From: AC-32 sp963813435
Lineage (GTDB): Bacteria > Actinomycetota > Thermoleophilia > Gaiellales > Gaiellaceae
Assembly: GCA_963813435.1 (NCBI GenBank)
Contig: CAWEYY010000002.1
Coordinates: 558,001-622,000, forward strand
DNA: 64,000 nucleotides
Direction of reading: 5' to 3'
The translations under genes were made by a program, and so were the position numbers. The notes beneath the pieces are model-generated. The model did no database searches. It was given only the letters and a program-made list of their open reading frames with translations, and was not told where the DNA came from. Of the stretch, positions 36,389 through 44,972 are shown piece by piece (position 1 is the stretch's first letter; every line of letters starts with the position of its first letter).

Positions 36389-38028
36389 CGCAGCGGCACG
36401 TCCGCAGCGAGCGTCGTCCCCGCGCTCGGGCTCGACTCGATGCGCAAACGTCCTCCCAGCAGCCCCAGCCGCTCCCGCATCGCGATCAGGCCGAAGCCGT
36501 CTCCGCCCGAGCCCGGGTCGAAGCCCTGTCCGTCGTCCTCGACGACCGCGGTGACGAAGCCCTCCATGCGCGTGAGCGCGATGCTGACGTGTCTTGCGCG
36601 CGCGTGCTTGACGACGTTCGTCAGCGACTCCTGGACGATCCGGTAGAGCGCGGTCTCGATCTCGCCGGGCAGACGCTCCGCGCCGAGGGCGGCGCCGAAT
36701 TGCACCTCGATCCCGGTCTGCTCGGCGAACGACGAGGTCAGGCGCTCGAGCGCGGCCACGAGCCCGAAGTCGTCGAGGGCGCTCGGGCGCAGCTCGACTG
36801 CAAGGCGGCGCACATCCTGGAGAGTCGCGACCACGAGCTCGCGCAGGCGAGCCGTCGCCTCACGCGACTCGTCGGTCTGGAGCGTCTCCTCGAGGTTCTT
36901 GAGCCCGAGCAGGATCGAGGTCAGCGCCTGGCCGGTCTCGTCGTGCAGCTCGCGCGCGAGCCTGCGGCGCTCGACCTCCTGGGCGTCGACCACGCGTCGG
37001 AACGCGTCCCGCGCGATCCTCTCGGAGAGGTCGACGGCGACCGCGGCACGGTTGGCGAACGTCTCGGCCAGGCGGAGGTCGGTGTCGGAGAAGCGCGGCT
37101 CCTCGCCGAGCTTGTCGTGCGCCTCGATCACGCCGATCGCCTCGGTGCGCACGAGCAGCGGGACCCAGAGCCCGGTGCGCGCGCCGATCGCCCGCGTCAG
37201 TTCGGGGTTCACGTCGGGGTCGTCGAGGACGGAGTCGACCCGCTCGCTCACGCCCCGCTCGAGCACGCGGCCGCTCTTCGACGCCGAGCGCGCGACAACG
37301 CGGCCGACGATGCCCTCGCTCCCCTCACCCGCGGCCGCCGCGACTCGCAGCTCCTGCCCGCCGGCGGGCAGGAGCACCGTGACCACGCGCGCGTCCAGCA
37401 GCTCGCGCAGCCGGCGGGCGATCAGATCGAGCAGCCGGTCGAGGTCGGTCTCCGTCGCGAGCGCGTTCCCGACCTCGTTCAGCGACTCGAGCTGCTGCGA
37501 CCAGCTCGTCGCCGCCTCGTACAGGCGCGCGTTCTCGATCGCGACCGCAGCCTGGCCGGCGAGCAGCGTGACGAGCTCCTCGTCCTCGGCGGTGAAGTCC
37601 TCCTCCCCGGCCTTCTCGGTCAAGTAGAAGTTCCCGTACGCTGTCCCGCGGAGCAGGATCGGAACGCCCAGAAAGGAGCGCATCGACGGGTGGTTGGCGG
37701 GGAAGCCGACCGAGCGCGGGTCCTGGGCCAGGTCGTGCAGGCGGAGCGGCTTCGCGTCCGCGATCAGCGCGCCGAGGATCCCGCGGCCGCGGGGGAGGTC
37801 GCCGATCGCCGCCTGCGTCTGCGCGTCGATCCCCGTCGTGATGAAGTGCTCGAGCTCCGAGCCGCCCTCGTCGATCACGCCGAGCGCGCCGTAGCGGGCA
37901 CCGGTGAGCTCGGCGGCCTTCTCGACCAGCCGCTGCAGCAGGACGTCGAGGGAGAGCTCGGACGTGATCGCAACACCGGCCTCGACAAGGGCGCGGAGCC
38001 GTTCTTCGCTCGAGCCGACCGCCGCCAC
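36385..38028 (-). CDS. GAF-domain sensor histidine kinase (NarL-system type)
   Basis: A kinase of about 547 residues. Two GAF domains come first (EERLRALVEAGVAITSEL onward with LTGARYGALGVIDEG; then SLNEVGNALATETDLDRLLD). A HisKA_3 dimerisation domain (ERRRLARELHDETGQALTSI, His in ELHDE) and an HATPase domain (IVQESLTNVVKHARA, GDGFGLIAMRERLGLLGG) follow. It is soluble; GAF domains may bind haem, as in DosS, or another ligand. GTG 38028 is used since it leaves room for a promoter before the divergent gene; the frame is open to ATG 38106. Confidence 0.93.
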   Translation of the reverse strand: MAAVGSSEERLRALVEAGVAITSELSLDVLLQRLVEKAAELTGARYGALGVIDEGGSELEHFITTGIDAQTQAAIGDLPRGRGILGALIADAKPLRLHDLAQDPRSVGFPANHPSMRSFLGVPILLRGTAYGNFYLTEKAGEEDFTAEDEELVTLLAGQAAVAIENARLYEAATSWSQQLESLNEVGNALATETDLDRLLDLIARRLRELLDARVVTVLLPAGGQELRVAAAAGEGSEGIVGRVVARSASKSGRVLERGVSERVDSVLDDPDVNPELTRAIGARTGLWVPLLVRTEAIGVIEAHDKLGEEPRFSDTDLRLAETFANRAAVAVDLSERIARDAFRRVVDAQEVERRRLARELHDETGQALTSILLGLKNLEETLQTDESREATARLRELVVATLQDVRRLAVELRPSALDDFGLVAALERLTSSFAEQTGIEVQFGAALGAERLPGEIETALYRIVQESLTNVVKHARARHVSIALTRMEGFVTAVVEDDGQGFDPGSGGDGFGLIAMRERLGLLGGRLRIESSPSAGTTLAADVPLR

Positions 38029-38135
38029 GATGGCGAGCGTACCGCCTTCGGGCGCAGGTCCTGCGGGTTTTCCGCGCTCCGTTCCGTGCCTCTTCCGATG
38101 GCACAAGCGACGCGCAGGGCGCAGACTTCGGCTCG

Positions 38136-40790
38136 ATGAGCGTTTTCACGCATTCGGTCGGCGCGGTCGACGTGATCCTTCGGGACGGCGCGACGCTGCG
38201 GCTGCGTGGGCCGACGGCCGACGACCTCGACGCGCTCGAGGCGTTCTTCACCGGGCTCTCAGACCGGAGCTTCTACCTGCGCTTTCACGGCGCGCGCACG
38301 GTCGACCGGGCGCTCGTCGAGCACTTCGCCGACCCGGACTGGCGCGATCGTGGCGTCCTCGTCGGCGTCCTCGCGGACGAGATCGTCGCCGTGGCGGAGT
38401 TCATGCGGCTGCGCGACGAGCGGAGCGCCGAGGTGGCGTTCGCGGTCGCGGACGAGCATCAGGGGCGCGGGGTCGGCACCCGGCTCCTGGAGCAGCTCGC
38501 CCTGCGAGCCTCTTCGGCCGGGATCGAGCGCTTCGTCGCCCAGGTGCTGCCCGAGAACTCCGCGATGCTCGCGGTCTTCAGGGACGCGGGCTTCGACACC
38601 GCACGCGAGCTCGACCGCGGCGAGATCGAGGTCGCGTTTCCGATCGCCGTGACGGAGACGTTCCGGGCGCGCGTGGACGAGCGCGATCACCGCGCCGTGA
38701 CCGCCTCGCTGCGGCCGTTCTTCGAGCCGCGCTCGCTGGCGGTCGTCGGCGCGTCGCACCGGCGAGGGTCGATCGGTGGAGAGCTGTTTCGCAATGTCCT
38801 GGCCGCCGACTTCGAGGGCGCGGCCTATCCGGTCAACCGCGACGGCGAGCCCGTCGGCGGCGTCCGTGGCTTCCGATCGCTCGAGGAGCTGCCCGAGGTC
38901 GTCGATCTCGTCGTGATCTGCCTCCCAGGACAGCACGTCCTCGGAGCGGCCGAGGAGGCGCTCGCGCTCGGGATCAAGGCGCTGTGCGTGATCTCGTCAG
39001 GCTTCGCCGAGATCGGCGCGGAGGGCGCCGAGCGGCAGGCTCGACTCCTGGAGCTCGTCCGCGCGCACGGTGGACGGCTGGTCGGCCCGAACTGCCTCGG
39101 GATCGCGATCCCGCCGCTCGGGCTGAACGCCACCTTCGGCCCGAGGCCGCTCCCGCCGGGGCCGATCGCGTTCTCCTCCCAGAGCGGCGCGCTCGGCCTG
39201 GCGCTGCTAGAGAAGGCGTCCGAGCGCCGCCTCGGCTTCTCGGCGTTCGTCTCGATCGGGAACAAGGCCGACGTCTCCTCGAACGACCTGCTCGAGTGGT
39301 GGGAGGACGATCCCGCCAGCGAGGTCGTGCTGCTCTACCTCGAGTCGTTCGGCAACCCGGGCAAGTTCAGCCGCCTCGCGCGGCGCGTGGCGCGGCGCAA
39401 GCCGATCCTCGCGCTCAAGGCGGGGACAACCGGCGCCGGCGCGAAGGCCGCGAGCTCGCACACAGCCGCGCTCGCGAGCTCGGACGCCGCGGTCGACGCG
39501 CTCTTCCACCAGGCGGGCGTGCTCCGCGCGCGCACTCTCGAGGAGCTCGTCGATGCCGCGGCGCTGCTCTCGCGCCAGCCGCTCCCGCGTGGGAGCCGCG
39601 TCGGCGTGATGACCAACGCGGGCGGGCTGGGGATCCTCTGCGCCGACGCCTGCGAGTCGGCCGGTCTCGAGCTCCCGGAGCCGGCCGAGGAGACTCGGGC
39701 CGCGCTGGCCGAGCTGCTCCCGGCCGAGGCGAGCGTCGCGAACCCCGTGGACATGCTCGGCGGGTCGACGGCAGAGACCTACGCGAAGGTAATCCCGCCG
39801 CTCCTGGCCGACAGGCGGCTCGATGCGCTGATCGTGCTCTTCGTCCCGCCCGTCGTCGCGGGCGCGGACGAGGTGGCGGTCGCGATCAGGGACGCCGTCA
39901 GCGCGTCGGGCTCGAGCAAGCCCGTTCTCGCCGTCGTGATGAGCGCGGAGGGAACGCCAAGCGTCCTGCTCGAAGACGACTGCCCGGTCGCGAGCTTCGA
40001 GTACCCGGAGTCGGCAGCCCGCGCGCTCGGCCTCGCGGCGTCGCGCTCGGAGTGGCTCAGGCAGCCGGCCGGGGTGGTTCCGGAGCTCGAGGGCGTCGAC
40101 CGGGCGGGCGGGCGGCGCATCGTCGAGGAGGCGCTCGCCTCTGCCGAGGGTTGGCTCGAGCCGGACGTGATCCGGGCGCTGCTGGAGGACTACGGCGTCC
40201 CGCTCGTACCCGAGCGCGTGGCGACGAGCGCAGACGAGGCCGCAAGCGCGGCGAATGAGCTCGGCTACCCGGTCGTCGTCAAGACAGCGGAGGCCGGCGC
40301 GCACAAGACCGAGAAGGGCGGGGTCGCGCTCGATCTCCGGAACGAGGAGCAGCTGCGCGCGGCCGTCGAGCGAATCGGCGCGCCGGTGCTCGTCCAGCCC
40401 TACGTCAGCGGCGGCGCGGAGCTGCTCGCGGGCGCCGTCCAGGACCCGGTCTTCGGGCCGCTCGTCGCCTTCGGCCCCGGAGGCGTGCTCGCGGAGCTGA
40501 TCGGCGACGCGAGTTTCCGGCTCGCGCCGCTCACGAACGTCGACGCACGGGAGCTCGTGCTCGGCGGAAAGGCGGGCCGGCTCGTTCGCGGCTTCCGCGG
40601 CGCCCCGGCCGCCGACGCCGATGCTCTCGTCGATCTCGTCCACCGCCTCTCAGCGCTCGCGGAGGATCTCCCCGAGGTCGCCGAGCTCGACCTCAACCCC
40701 GTGCTCGCGCTCCCCGACCGCTGCGTGGTCGTCGACGCTCGCATCCGCGTGGGCGCAGCGGAGCCGAAGCGCTCCGCCAAGACGTGGTGA
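38136..40790 (+). CDS. GNAT acetyltransferase fused to NDP-forming acyl-CoA synthetase
   Basis: An 884-residue fusion. Residues 1-180 are a GNAT domain (DEHQGRGVGTRLLEQLALRA holds the acetyl-CoA loop). Then come a CoA-binding domain (SLAVVGASHRRGSIGGELF), a ligase domain (VISSGFAEIGAEGAE, LVGPNCLGIA) with a His in SSHTAALASS at the phosphohistidine position near residue 442, and a C-terminal ATP-grasp (YPVVVKTAEAGAHKTEKGGV). It resembles Pat/AcuA-type lysine acetyltransferases with N-terminal GNAT, known in actinomycetes, or an active ADP-forming acetate-CoA ligase. The retained His leaves ligase activity possible. Confidence 0.92.
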   Translation: MSVFTHSVGAVDVILRDGATLRLRGPTADDLDALEAFFTGLSDRSFYLRFHGARTVDRALVEHFADPDWRDRGVLVGVLADEIVAVAEFMRLRDERSAEVAFAVADEHQGRGVGTRLLEQLALRASSAGIERFVAQVLPENSAMLAVFRDAGFDTARELDRGEIEVAFPIAVTETFRARVDERDHRAVTASLRPFFEPRSLAVVGASHRRGSIGGELFRNVLAADFEGAAYPVNRDGEPVGGVRGFRSLEELPEVVDLVVICLPGQHVLGAAEEALALGIKALCVISSGFAEIGAEGAERQARLLELVRAHGGRLVGPNCLGIAIPPLGLNATFGPRPLPPGPIAFSSQSGALGLALLEKASERRLGFSAFVSIGNKADVSSNDLLEWWEDDPASEVVLLYLESFGNPGKFSRLARRVARRKPILALKAGTTGAGAKAASSHTAALASSDAAVDALFHQAGVLRARTLEELVDAAALLSRQPLPRGSRVGVMTNAGGLGILCADACESAGLELPEPAEETRAALAELLPAEASVANPVDMLGGSTAETYAKVIPPLLADRRLDALIVLFVPPVVAGADEVAVAIRDAVSASGSSKPVLAVVMSAEGTPSVLLEDDCPVASFEYPESAARALGLAASRSEWLRQPAGVVPELEGVDRAGGRRIVEEALASAEGWLEPDVIRALLEDYGVPLVPERVATSADEAASAANELGYPVVVKTAEAGAHKTEKGGVALDLRNEEQLRAAVERIGAPVLVQPYVSGGAELLAGAVQDPVFGPLVAFGPGGVLAELIGDASFRLAPLTNVDARELVLGGKAGRLVRGFRGAPAADADALVDLVHRLSALAEDLPEVAELDLNPVLALPDRCVVVDARIRVGAAEPKRSAKTW

Positions 40791-40874
40791 GCCGCCGCGG
40801 GCGAGACGTCAAGATCCTGTAAGGATTCGGGCGCGGCCCACAACCTTTCGAGCGGCTCGGCGTTCTACGCACTA

Positions 40875-41090
40875 ATGGAAGCGAGTCACGCACTCTCGGA
40901 ATGGCCCGTCCTCGAAGGCGACGATCCGGACGACAAGGTCTACCTGTGGCGTCTAGAGCAGTTCCGCCAGCTCGGGTTCAGCGCCAGGCGGGCCGCCGAG
41001 CTCGCGTTCTCCCGCGCGGATCTCGGGCAGGCGCGTTATCTGCTCGGGTCGGGCTGTGCGCTGGAGCTCGCTCTCCGGATTCTGCGCTAG
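40875..41090 (+). CDS. Small helical protein, unknown
   Basis: A 71-residue protein, MEASHALSEWPVLEGDDPDD onward. A helical segment (VYLWRLEQFRQLGFSARRAA, ELAFSRADLGQARYLL) has an LGFS-x-RRA-x-ELA pattern seen in short actinobacterial hypotheticals. No known domain. It stands alone between the ligase fusion and a cupin gene. A TACGCACTA just before the ATG may be promoter-like. Confidence 0.6.
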   Translation: MEASHALSEWPVLEGDDPDDKVYLWRLEQFRQLGFSARRAAELAFSRADLGQARYLLGSGCALELALRILR

Positions 41091-41095
41091 CCGTC

Positions 41096-41115
41096 CCAGC
41101 GCCTCGTAGCGCTGG
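41096..41115. terminator. Short perfect hairpin before the cupin gene
   Basis: CCAGCGC, six-base loop, GCGCTGG. It lies five bases after the stop of the small helical protein and ends one base before an ATG at 41117. Possible weak terminator, or a fold that hides the start of the cupin gene; no T run follows. Confidence 0.35.
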
Positions 41116-41116
41116 C

Positions 41117-41488
41117 ATGCTGTCCGGCGTGAACGACGAGCCCGTCGATCCGGCCGCGCTTCCCGTGGCCCACGCGTTCGACGTCGCAGGCGTCCAGGAG
41201 CGGCTCGCCGCCGGGAACGGCGGCTACGAGATCGTGCACCGGTCGCCGAGCGTCGAGCTCGGTGTCTACGTGCTCGTCGCGCCCGAGCCCGACCGGCAGC
41301 AGCCGCACGAGGACGACGAGGTCTACGTCGTGCTCGAGGGCTCAGGCGTGCTCGAGGTCGAGGACGAGCGAGTCGAGTTGCGCGAAGGGCACGCGGTCTT
41401 CGTCCCGGCCGGCGCCGAGCACCGCTTCGTCGGCTACGAGCGTTTGAGCGTGCTGGTCATCTTCGAGCGCCGGCCCAGCTCAAGCTAG
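41117..41488 (+). CDS. Cupin-domain protein
   Basis: A 123-residue single cupin. VYVLVAPEPDRQQPHEDDEV and YVVLEGSGVLEVED form motif 1 with the metal His and Glu; REGHAVFVPAGAEHRFVGYE forms motif 2 with the second His. Likely a metal-binding small-molecule enzyme or sensor; substrate unknown. ATG 41117 or GTG 41129 are both possible, neither with a clear Shine-Dalgarno. Convergent with the next gene (stops overlap by four bases). Confidence 0.88.
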   Translation: MLSGVNDEPVDPAALPVAHAFDVAGVQERLAAGNGGYEIVHRSPSVELGVYVLVAPEPDRQQPHEDDEVYVVLEGSGVLEVEDERVELREGHAVFVPAGAEHRFVGYERLSVLVIFERRPSSS

Positions 41489-42144
41489 AAGATGTCGCCG
41501 CCGTCGCTGTCGCCCGGGCCGGGCGTCGGCAGGTACGACAGCTCCGCGACCTCTTCGATACGCGTCCACGAGTAGACGTCCTCCGCAACCCGCGGCGGCC
41601 CCGCGATGTGCTCTCGCCAGCTGATCGCCGTCCGCAGGAAGTCGGGCTCCGAGAGGAGCGCGAGGGTGTCCGCGCCTGCAGCCGAGTCGAACACGAAGAC
41701 CGCCTCTTCCCGGGAGAGGAACACCTCGTGCCGGTCGAGGCCCGGAATCTCCTCCGGATCGAACGGCGGGCCTCCCGCGAGCAGGTCGCGCACCGCGTCG
41801 TACGCCTTGGGCTTGAGCGGCACCACCACCGCCAGGCGGCGCGGGGGCGCCGCGTCCAGCTGCATGGCGGTCAACCGCTCCGCGATCTCTCCGACGAGGC
41901 TCGGCTGGGCCACGGTCGCGATCGTAACGGGATCGCCGTGCGCTCTGACGAGGACGACCGAGGGGCGCCCGTCGATTCGCTCGCCCGCCGTCCGGCCGAC
42001 GCGGACCGCCGCGAGACCCTCGTATGCGATCTCCTGCGAGCCGTCGAGCCCGTCGAGTCGCACCCCGCGGGGGAGCAGCTCGAGTTTCCCGGCCGAAAGC
42101 GGCCCCGAACCCTCGCGCCAGACGACTCCGTAGCTTCGCTGCAT
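41485..42144 (-). CDS. Hypothetical protein of 219 residues
   Basis: MQRSYGVVWREGSGPLSAGK onward; mostly soluble and beta-rich at first (LELLPRGVRLDGLDG, EIAYEGLAAVRVGR), like a PH-type or small barrel fold. The second half (LAVVVPLKPKAYDAVRDLLA) is followed by an ABM-like run (HEVFLSREEAVFVFDS, FLRTAISWREHIAGPPRVAE). Parts of a dimeric alpha/beta-barrel protein are therefore suspected. I cannot assign a function. The frame stays open upstream without any family signal. Confidence 0.7.
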   Translation of the reverse strand: MQRSYGVVWREGSGPLSAGKLELLPRGVRLDGLDGSQEIAYEGLAAVRVGRTAGERIDGRPSVVLVRAHGDPVTIATVAQPSLVGEIAERLTAMQLDAAPPRRLAVVVPLKPKAYDAVRDLLAGGPPFDPEEIPGLDRHEVFLSREEAVFVFDSAAGADTLALLSEPDFLRTAISWREHIAGPPRVAEDVYSWTRIEEVAELSYLPTPGPGDSDGGDIF

Positions 42145-42301
42145 GGACGCATGGTCTGGCCCAGCCGCGCCGCGAGCATCCGTCCGCCCACTGATCCCCT
42201 TTGCGGAAAGCCCGCAGGCGGATCCGTCCGCGCCCGGATGCCCTCGCCCCCTCCCTCGGCGAGGCTCGACACGTAATGAGGAACCGAGGAAAGGATCAAC
42301 G

Positions 42302-42766
42302 ATGAGCATCGTCAAGTCACACCGGTTCCCTGTGACCGCCAGCCTGCGGGAAGGCCGTCTCACCGACGTGACCGCCGCCGGCAAGCCCGATCTCGAGGTG
42401 GCCACGCCGCCCGGGTTCAAGGGCGGGATCGAGGGTGTCTGGAGCCCGGAGGAGCTGCTGGTCGGCTCGCTCGCGTCGTGCTTCGCGGTGACGTTCGTGG
42501 CGATCGCCGAGCGCGTTCCCGTCACGTTCGACGTCCTCCGCGTCGAAGGCGTCGGGCACGTCGAGCGGCGGGCGGACGGCCGTGTCGGCTTCGTCTCGAT
42601 CGAGATCGACGTCCACGCGGAGGTGCCCGCCAGGCAGGTCCACGACGCCGAGGTGGCGTCGCACCGTGCGAAGGAGCTGTGCATCGTGACCCTCGCGCTC
42701 GACGTCCCGGTGCAGATCGAGATGGAGATCGTGCCCTCGCCGACGCCGGCGGTGGCGGTGGCCTGA
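42302..42766 (+). CDS. OsmC-family protein
   Basis: A 154-residue protein with the OsmC fold: LREGRLTDVTAAGKPDLEVA, then EELLVGSLASCFAVTFVAIA with the first redox Cys, and SHRAKELCIVTLALDVPVQI with the second Cys. The pair reduces organic hydroperoxides via a thiol cycle. GAGGAAAGG precedes the ATG. It lies between the hypothetical gene at 41485 and the GMC oxidoreductase. Confidence 0.93.
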   Translation: MSIVKSHRFPVTASLREGRLTDVTAAGKPDLEVATPPGFKGGIEGVWSPEELLVGSLASCFAVTFVAIAERVPVTFDVLRVEGVGHVERRADGRVGFVSIEIDVHAEVPARQVHDAEVASHRAKELCIVTLALDVPVQIEMEIVPSPTPAVAVA

Positions 42767-42767
42767 G

Positions 42768-44276
42768 CTAGCTGCGGATCAGGTCGGCCGCCTTCTCGGC
42801 GACCATCACCGTCGGCCAGTTCGTGTGACCCCGCGGGATGCGGGGGATCACCGAGGCATCGACGACCCTGAGCCCCTCGAGGCCCCGAACGCGCAGCTCC
42901 GGGTCGACGACCGCGCCCTCGTCCGTGCCCATGCGGCACGTCCCGACCGGGTGGTACAGCGTCTGCGCCCGTCCCCGCACCTGTGCGGCGAGCTCGTCGT
43001 CGCTCCGGGCGACGGGCCCCGGGGCGAGCTCCTCGCGGACGTACCGGCTCAGCGGGCTCGCGGCGACGATCTCCCTCGCAAGCCTCGTTCCGTCGACGAG
43101 GACGCGGAGATCCTCGGGCCCTGAGAGATACGCCGGGTCGATCAGCGGCGGCTCGAGCGGATCCCCCGAGCGCAGGGTCACGCGGCCCGCGCTCTCCGGC
43201 TGGAGCGCGATGGCCGCGACCGTGAAGCCGTCCTCCTGCGGCGGCGTCAGCCCTTCGTCGGTGAACAGCACCGGCGCGAACAGCAGCTCGAGATCGGGCG
43301 CAGCGAGGTCGGGCCGCGTCCGGACGAGCCCCACGGCCTCGGCGACGTTGGAGGTCAACGGCCCTCGGCCGAAGAGCAGGAAGCGGACGAGGTTCAACGC
43401 CGACTCGGCCGAGTAGAGCGTCCTCGCGCCGGTCGATGCGACGAGCAGGCCTGCGGCGAGGTGGTCCTGGAGATTCCGGCCGACGCCGGGGAGGTCGTGC
43501 ACCAGCTCGACGCCAACGGCCGAGAGCTCGTCGGCCGGGCCGATCCCCGAGACCAGCATCAGGTGCGGCGAGTTGACCGCCCCGGCGCACAGAATCACCT
43601 CGCTGGTCGCGCGCACCTCCTCCTGCAGGAGCTCGACACCCCGCGCGCGGCCGGACTCGACGACGATCCGTGCCGCGTGCGTGCCGGGCATGACGGTCAG
43701 GTTCGACCGGGCGAGAGCCGGCCGCAGGTAGCCGTCGGCAACGCTCCAGCGACGGCCTCTGCGCTGGTTCACGGGGCTGAGCGCGAAGCCCTCGGGCGCG
43801 GCCGCGTTCAGGTCGTCGGCTCGGGGCAGCCCCGCCTCGGACGCGGCCGCGAGGAATGCCTCGGTGAGCGAACTCGGATCACGAAGACCCGTGATCGCGA
43901 ACGGCCCGGCCGAGCTTCGCTCGAAGAACGGAAGCACGTCGTCCCAGCCCCACCCCGGCCCCCAGCCGTCGTAGTCGGCGCGCCCGCCGCGCACCGCGAT
44001 CTGGGCGTTGATCGACGACGACCCACCGATGACCTTCCCGCGCGGGAAGTAGACGCTCCGGCCGCCGAGGCCGGGCTGCGGCTCGGTCCGGTAGCCCCAG
44101 TCGATCTCGCTCCCGTACAGCCGAGAGAAGGCCGCGGGAACGCGGATCTCGCGCTTCCGGTCCTCACCGCCCGCTTCGAGCAGGAGCACGCTGACGGAGG
44201 GATCCTCGGTCAGCAGGCTCGCGAGCACGCACCCGGCCGAGCCGGCCCCGACGACGACGTAGTCGAACTCGCGCAT
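42768..44276 (-). CDS. GMC-family FAD oxidoreductase (choline dehydrogenase-like)
   Basis: A 502-residue flavoenzyme. N-terminal FAD motif DYVVVGAGSAGCVLASLL and LLLEAGGED; GMC signature 1 around FPRGKVIGGSSSINAQIAVR and signature 2 near GAVNSPHLMLVSGIGPA. The catalytic region is LYHPVGTCRMGTDEGAVVDP, with the His at the C-terminus. It oxidises an alcohol, substrate unknown. It stands alone, convergent with osmC. Confidence 0.93.
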   Translation of the reverse strand: MREFDYVVVGAGSAGCVLASLLTEDPSVSVLLLEAGGEDRKREIRVPAAFSRLYGSEIDWGYRTEPQPGLGGRSVYFPRGKVIGGSSSINAQIAVRGGRADYDGWGPGWGWDDVLPFFERSSAGPFAITGLRDPSSLTEAFLAAASEAGLPRADDLNAAAPEGFALSPVNQRRGRRWSVADGYLRPALARSNLTVMPGTHAARIVVESGRARGVELLQEEVRATSEVILCAGAVNSPHLMLVSGIGPADELSAVGVELVHDLPGVGRNLQDHLAAGLLVASTGARTLYSAESALNLVRFLLFGRGPLTSNVAEAVGLVRTRPDLAAPDLELLFAPVLFTDEGLTPPQEDGFTVAAIALQPESAGRVTLRSGDPLEPPLIDPAYLSGPEDLRVLVDGTRLAREIVAASPLSRYVREELAPGPVARSDDELAAQVRGRAQTLYHPVGTCRMGTDEGAVVDPELRVRGLEGLRVVDASVIPRIPRGHTNWPTVMVAEKAADLIRS

Positions 44277-44349
44277 CGGCCCAGACTGACAGTCGCTATC
44301 GATCGGCGTAGACTCGTCGCGCCGCCAACGCCTTCGTGAGGAGGTCCCT

Positions 44350-44709
44350 ATGTCCGAAGGTTCCGCCAGCTCGGCGCCACACGCGCCGTTCCCGCCCTAT
44401 CCGCCGTTTCCCCCGTATCCGCCGTACCCGCCATTCGTCATCCAGACTTGCTGCTGCTCGTGCCACGGAGGGCACGGAGGCAATCCCAACATCCCGGTTC
44501 AGATCGGTCCTGACCCCGGCTCGGGAGTGCCGGGCGCGACCTGGCCCGGCGGAACACCCGGAGGCGCGCAGCCGGGCACACGCCCCGGTGCCACGGGCCC
44601 GTCGTTCAACCCGTTCGACCCGGTCGGCTCGGTGCTGGGCATGCTCGGGATTCCCCATCCGACCGACCCCGTCACGAGCACGCTCGGCAAGTTCTTCGGG
44701 TTGGGCTAG
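44350..44709 (+). CDS. Proline/glycine-rich protein with a CCCSCHGGHGG cluster
   Basis: A 119-residue low-complexity protein. Residues 13-30 are repeats of P-P-Y/F-P (FPPYPPFPPYPPYPPF). Next comes a metal-like cluster TCCCSCHGGHGG, then a Gly/Pro/Thr-rich spacer, ending in a hydrophobic-rich tail (FNPFDPVGSVLGMLGIPH and after). GAGGAGGTCCCT precedes the ATG and TAGACT lies upstream. It is two bases before a coiled-coil gene. Function unknown; a structural or metal-binding scaffold is a guess. Confidence 0.75.
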   Translation: MSEGSASSAPHAPFPPYPPFPPYPPYPPFVIQTCCCSCHGGHGGNPNIPVQIGPDPGSGVPGATWPGGTPGGAQPGTRPGATGPSFNPFDPVGSVLGMLGIPHPTDPVTSTLGKFFGLG

Positions 44710-44711
44710 CG

Positions 44712-44951
44712 ATGGCCGAAGAGTCCGTCTTCAAGGATCTGGGCCCGGCGCAGCTCCTCTACCTGAAGTCGCAATACGTGACGTCGCTCGACATGCTCGA
44801 CCAGGCGGAGAAGACGCTGAAGGCGCAGCTGGGCGACGTGACAAAGGCACGGAGCGAGGTCGAGAAGCAGATGCGCGACCTGGACAAGCACCTGAGCCCT
44901 CCAGCCGCCCGACCGCGCAAAACAGCCGGGACAACCAGGAAGAAGGGCTAA
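44712..44951 (+). CDS. Small coiled-coil protein
   Basis: A 79-residue protein, MAEESVFKDLGPAQLLYLKS. Residues about 20-62 are heptad-like (LDMLDQAEKTLKAQLGDV, KARSEVEKQMRDLDKHL), followed by a basic Pro/Lys/Arg tail (RPRKTAGTTRKKG). It begins two bases after the stop of the proline-rich gene, so the two are one unit. I recognise no family. Confidence 0.75.
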   Translation: MAEESVFKDLGPAQLLYLKSQYVTSLDMLDQAEKTLKAQLGDVTKARSEVEKQMRDLDKHLSPPAARPRKTAGTTRKKG

Positions 44952-44960
44952 GCGAGGCGA

Positions 44961-44966
44961 TACGGT
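44961..44966 (+). promoter_or_regulatory. Leaderless -10 box of the metallo-hydrolase gene
   Basis: TACGGT stands exactly six bases (GGGCGC) before GTG 44973, and no Shine-Dalgarno lies between. This is the TANNNT geometry of leaderless actinobacterial transcripts; the same arrangement occurs at 45717 and 46120. Confidence 0.55.
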
Positions 44967-44972
44967 GGGCGC

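Noticed and set aside
41485..43590. A 701-residue reading of the hypothetical gene at 41485
   Set aside because: Only the last 219 residues look like protein; the rest overlaps osmC and the GMC gene antisense and is Arg/Gly-rich.
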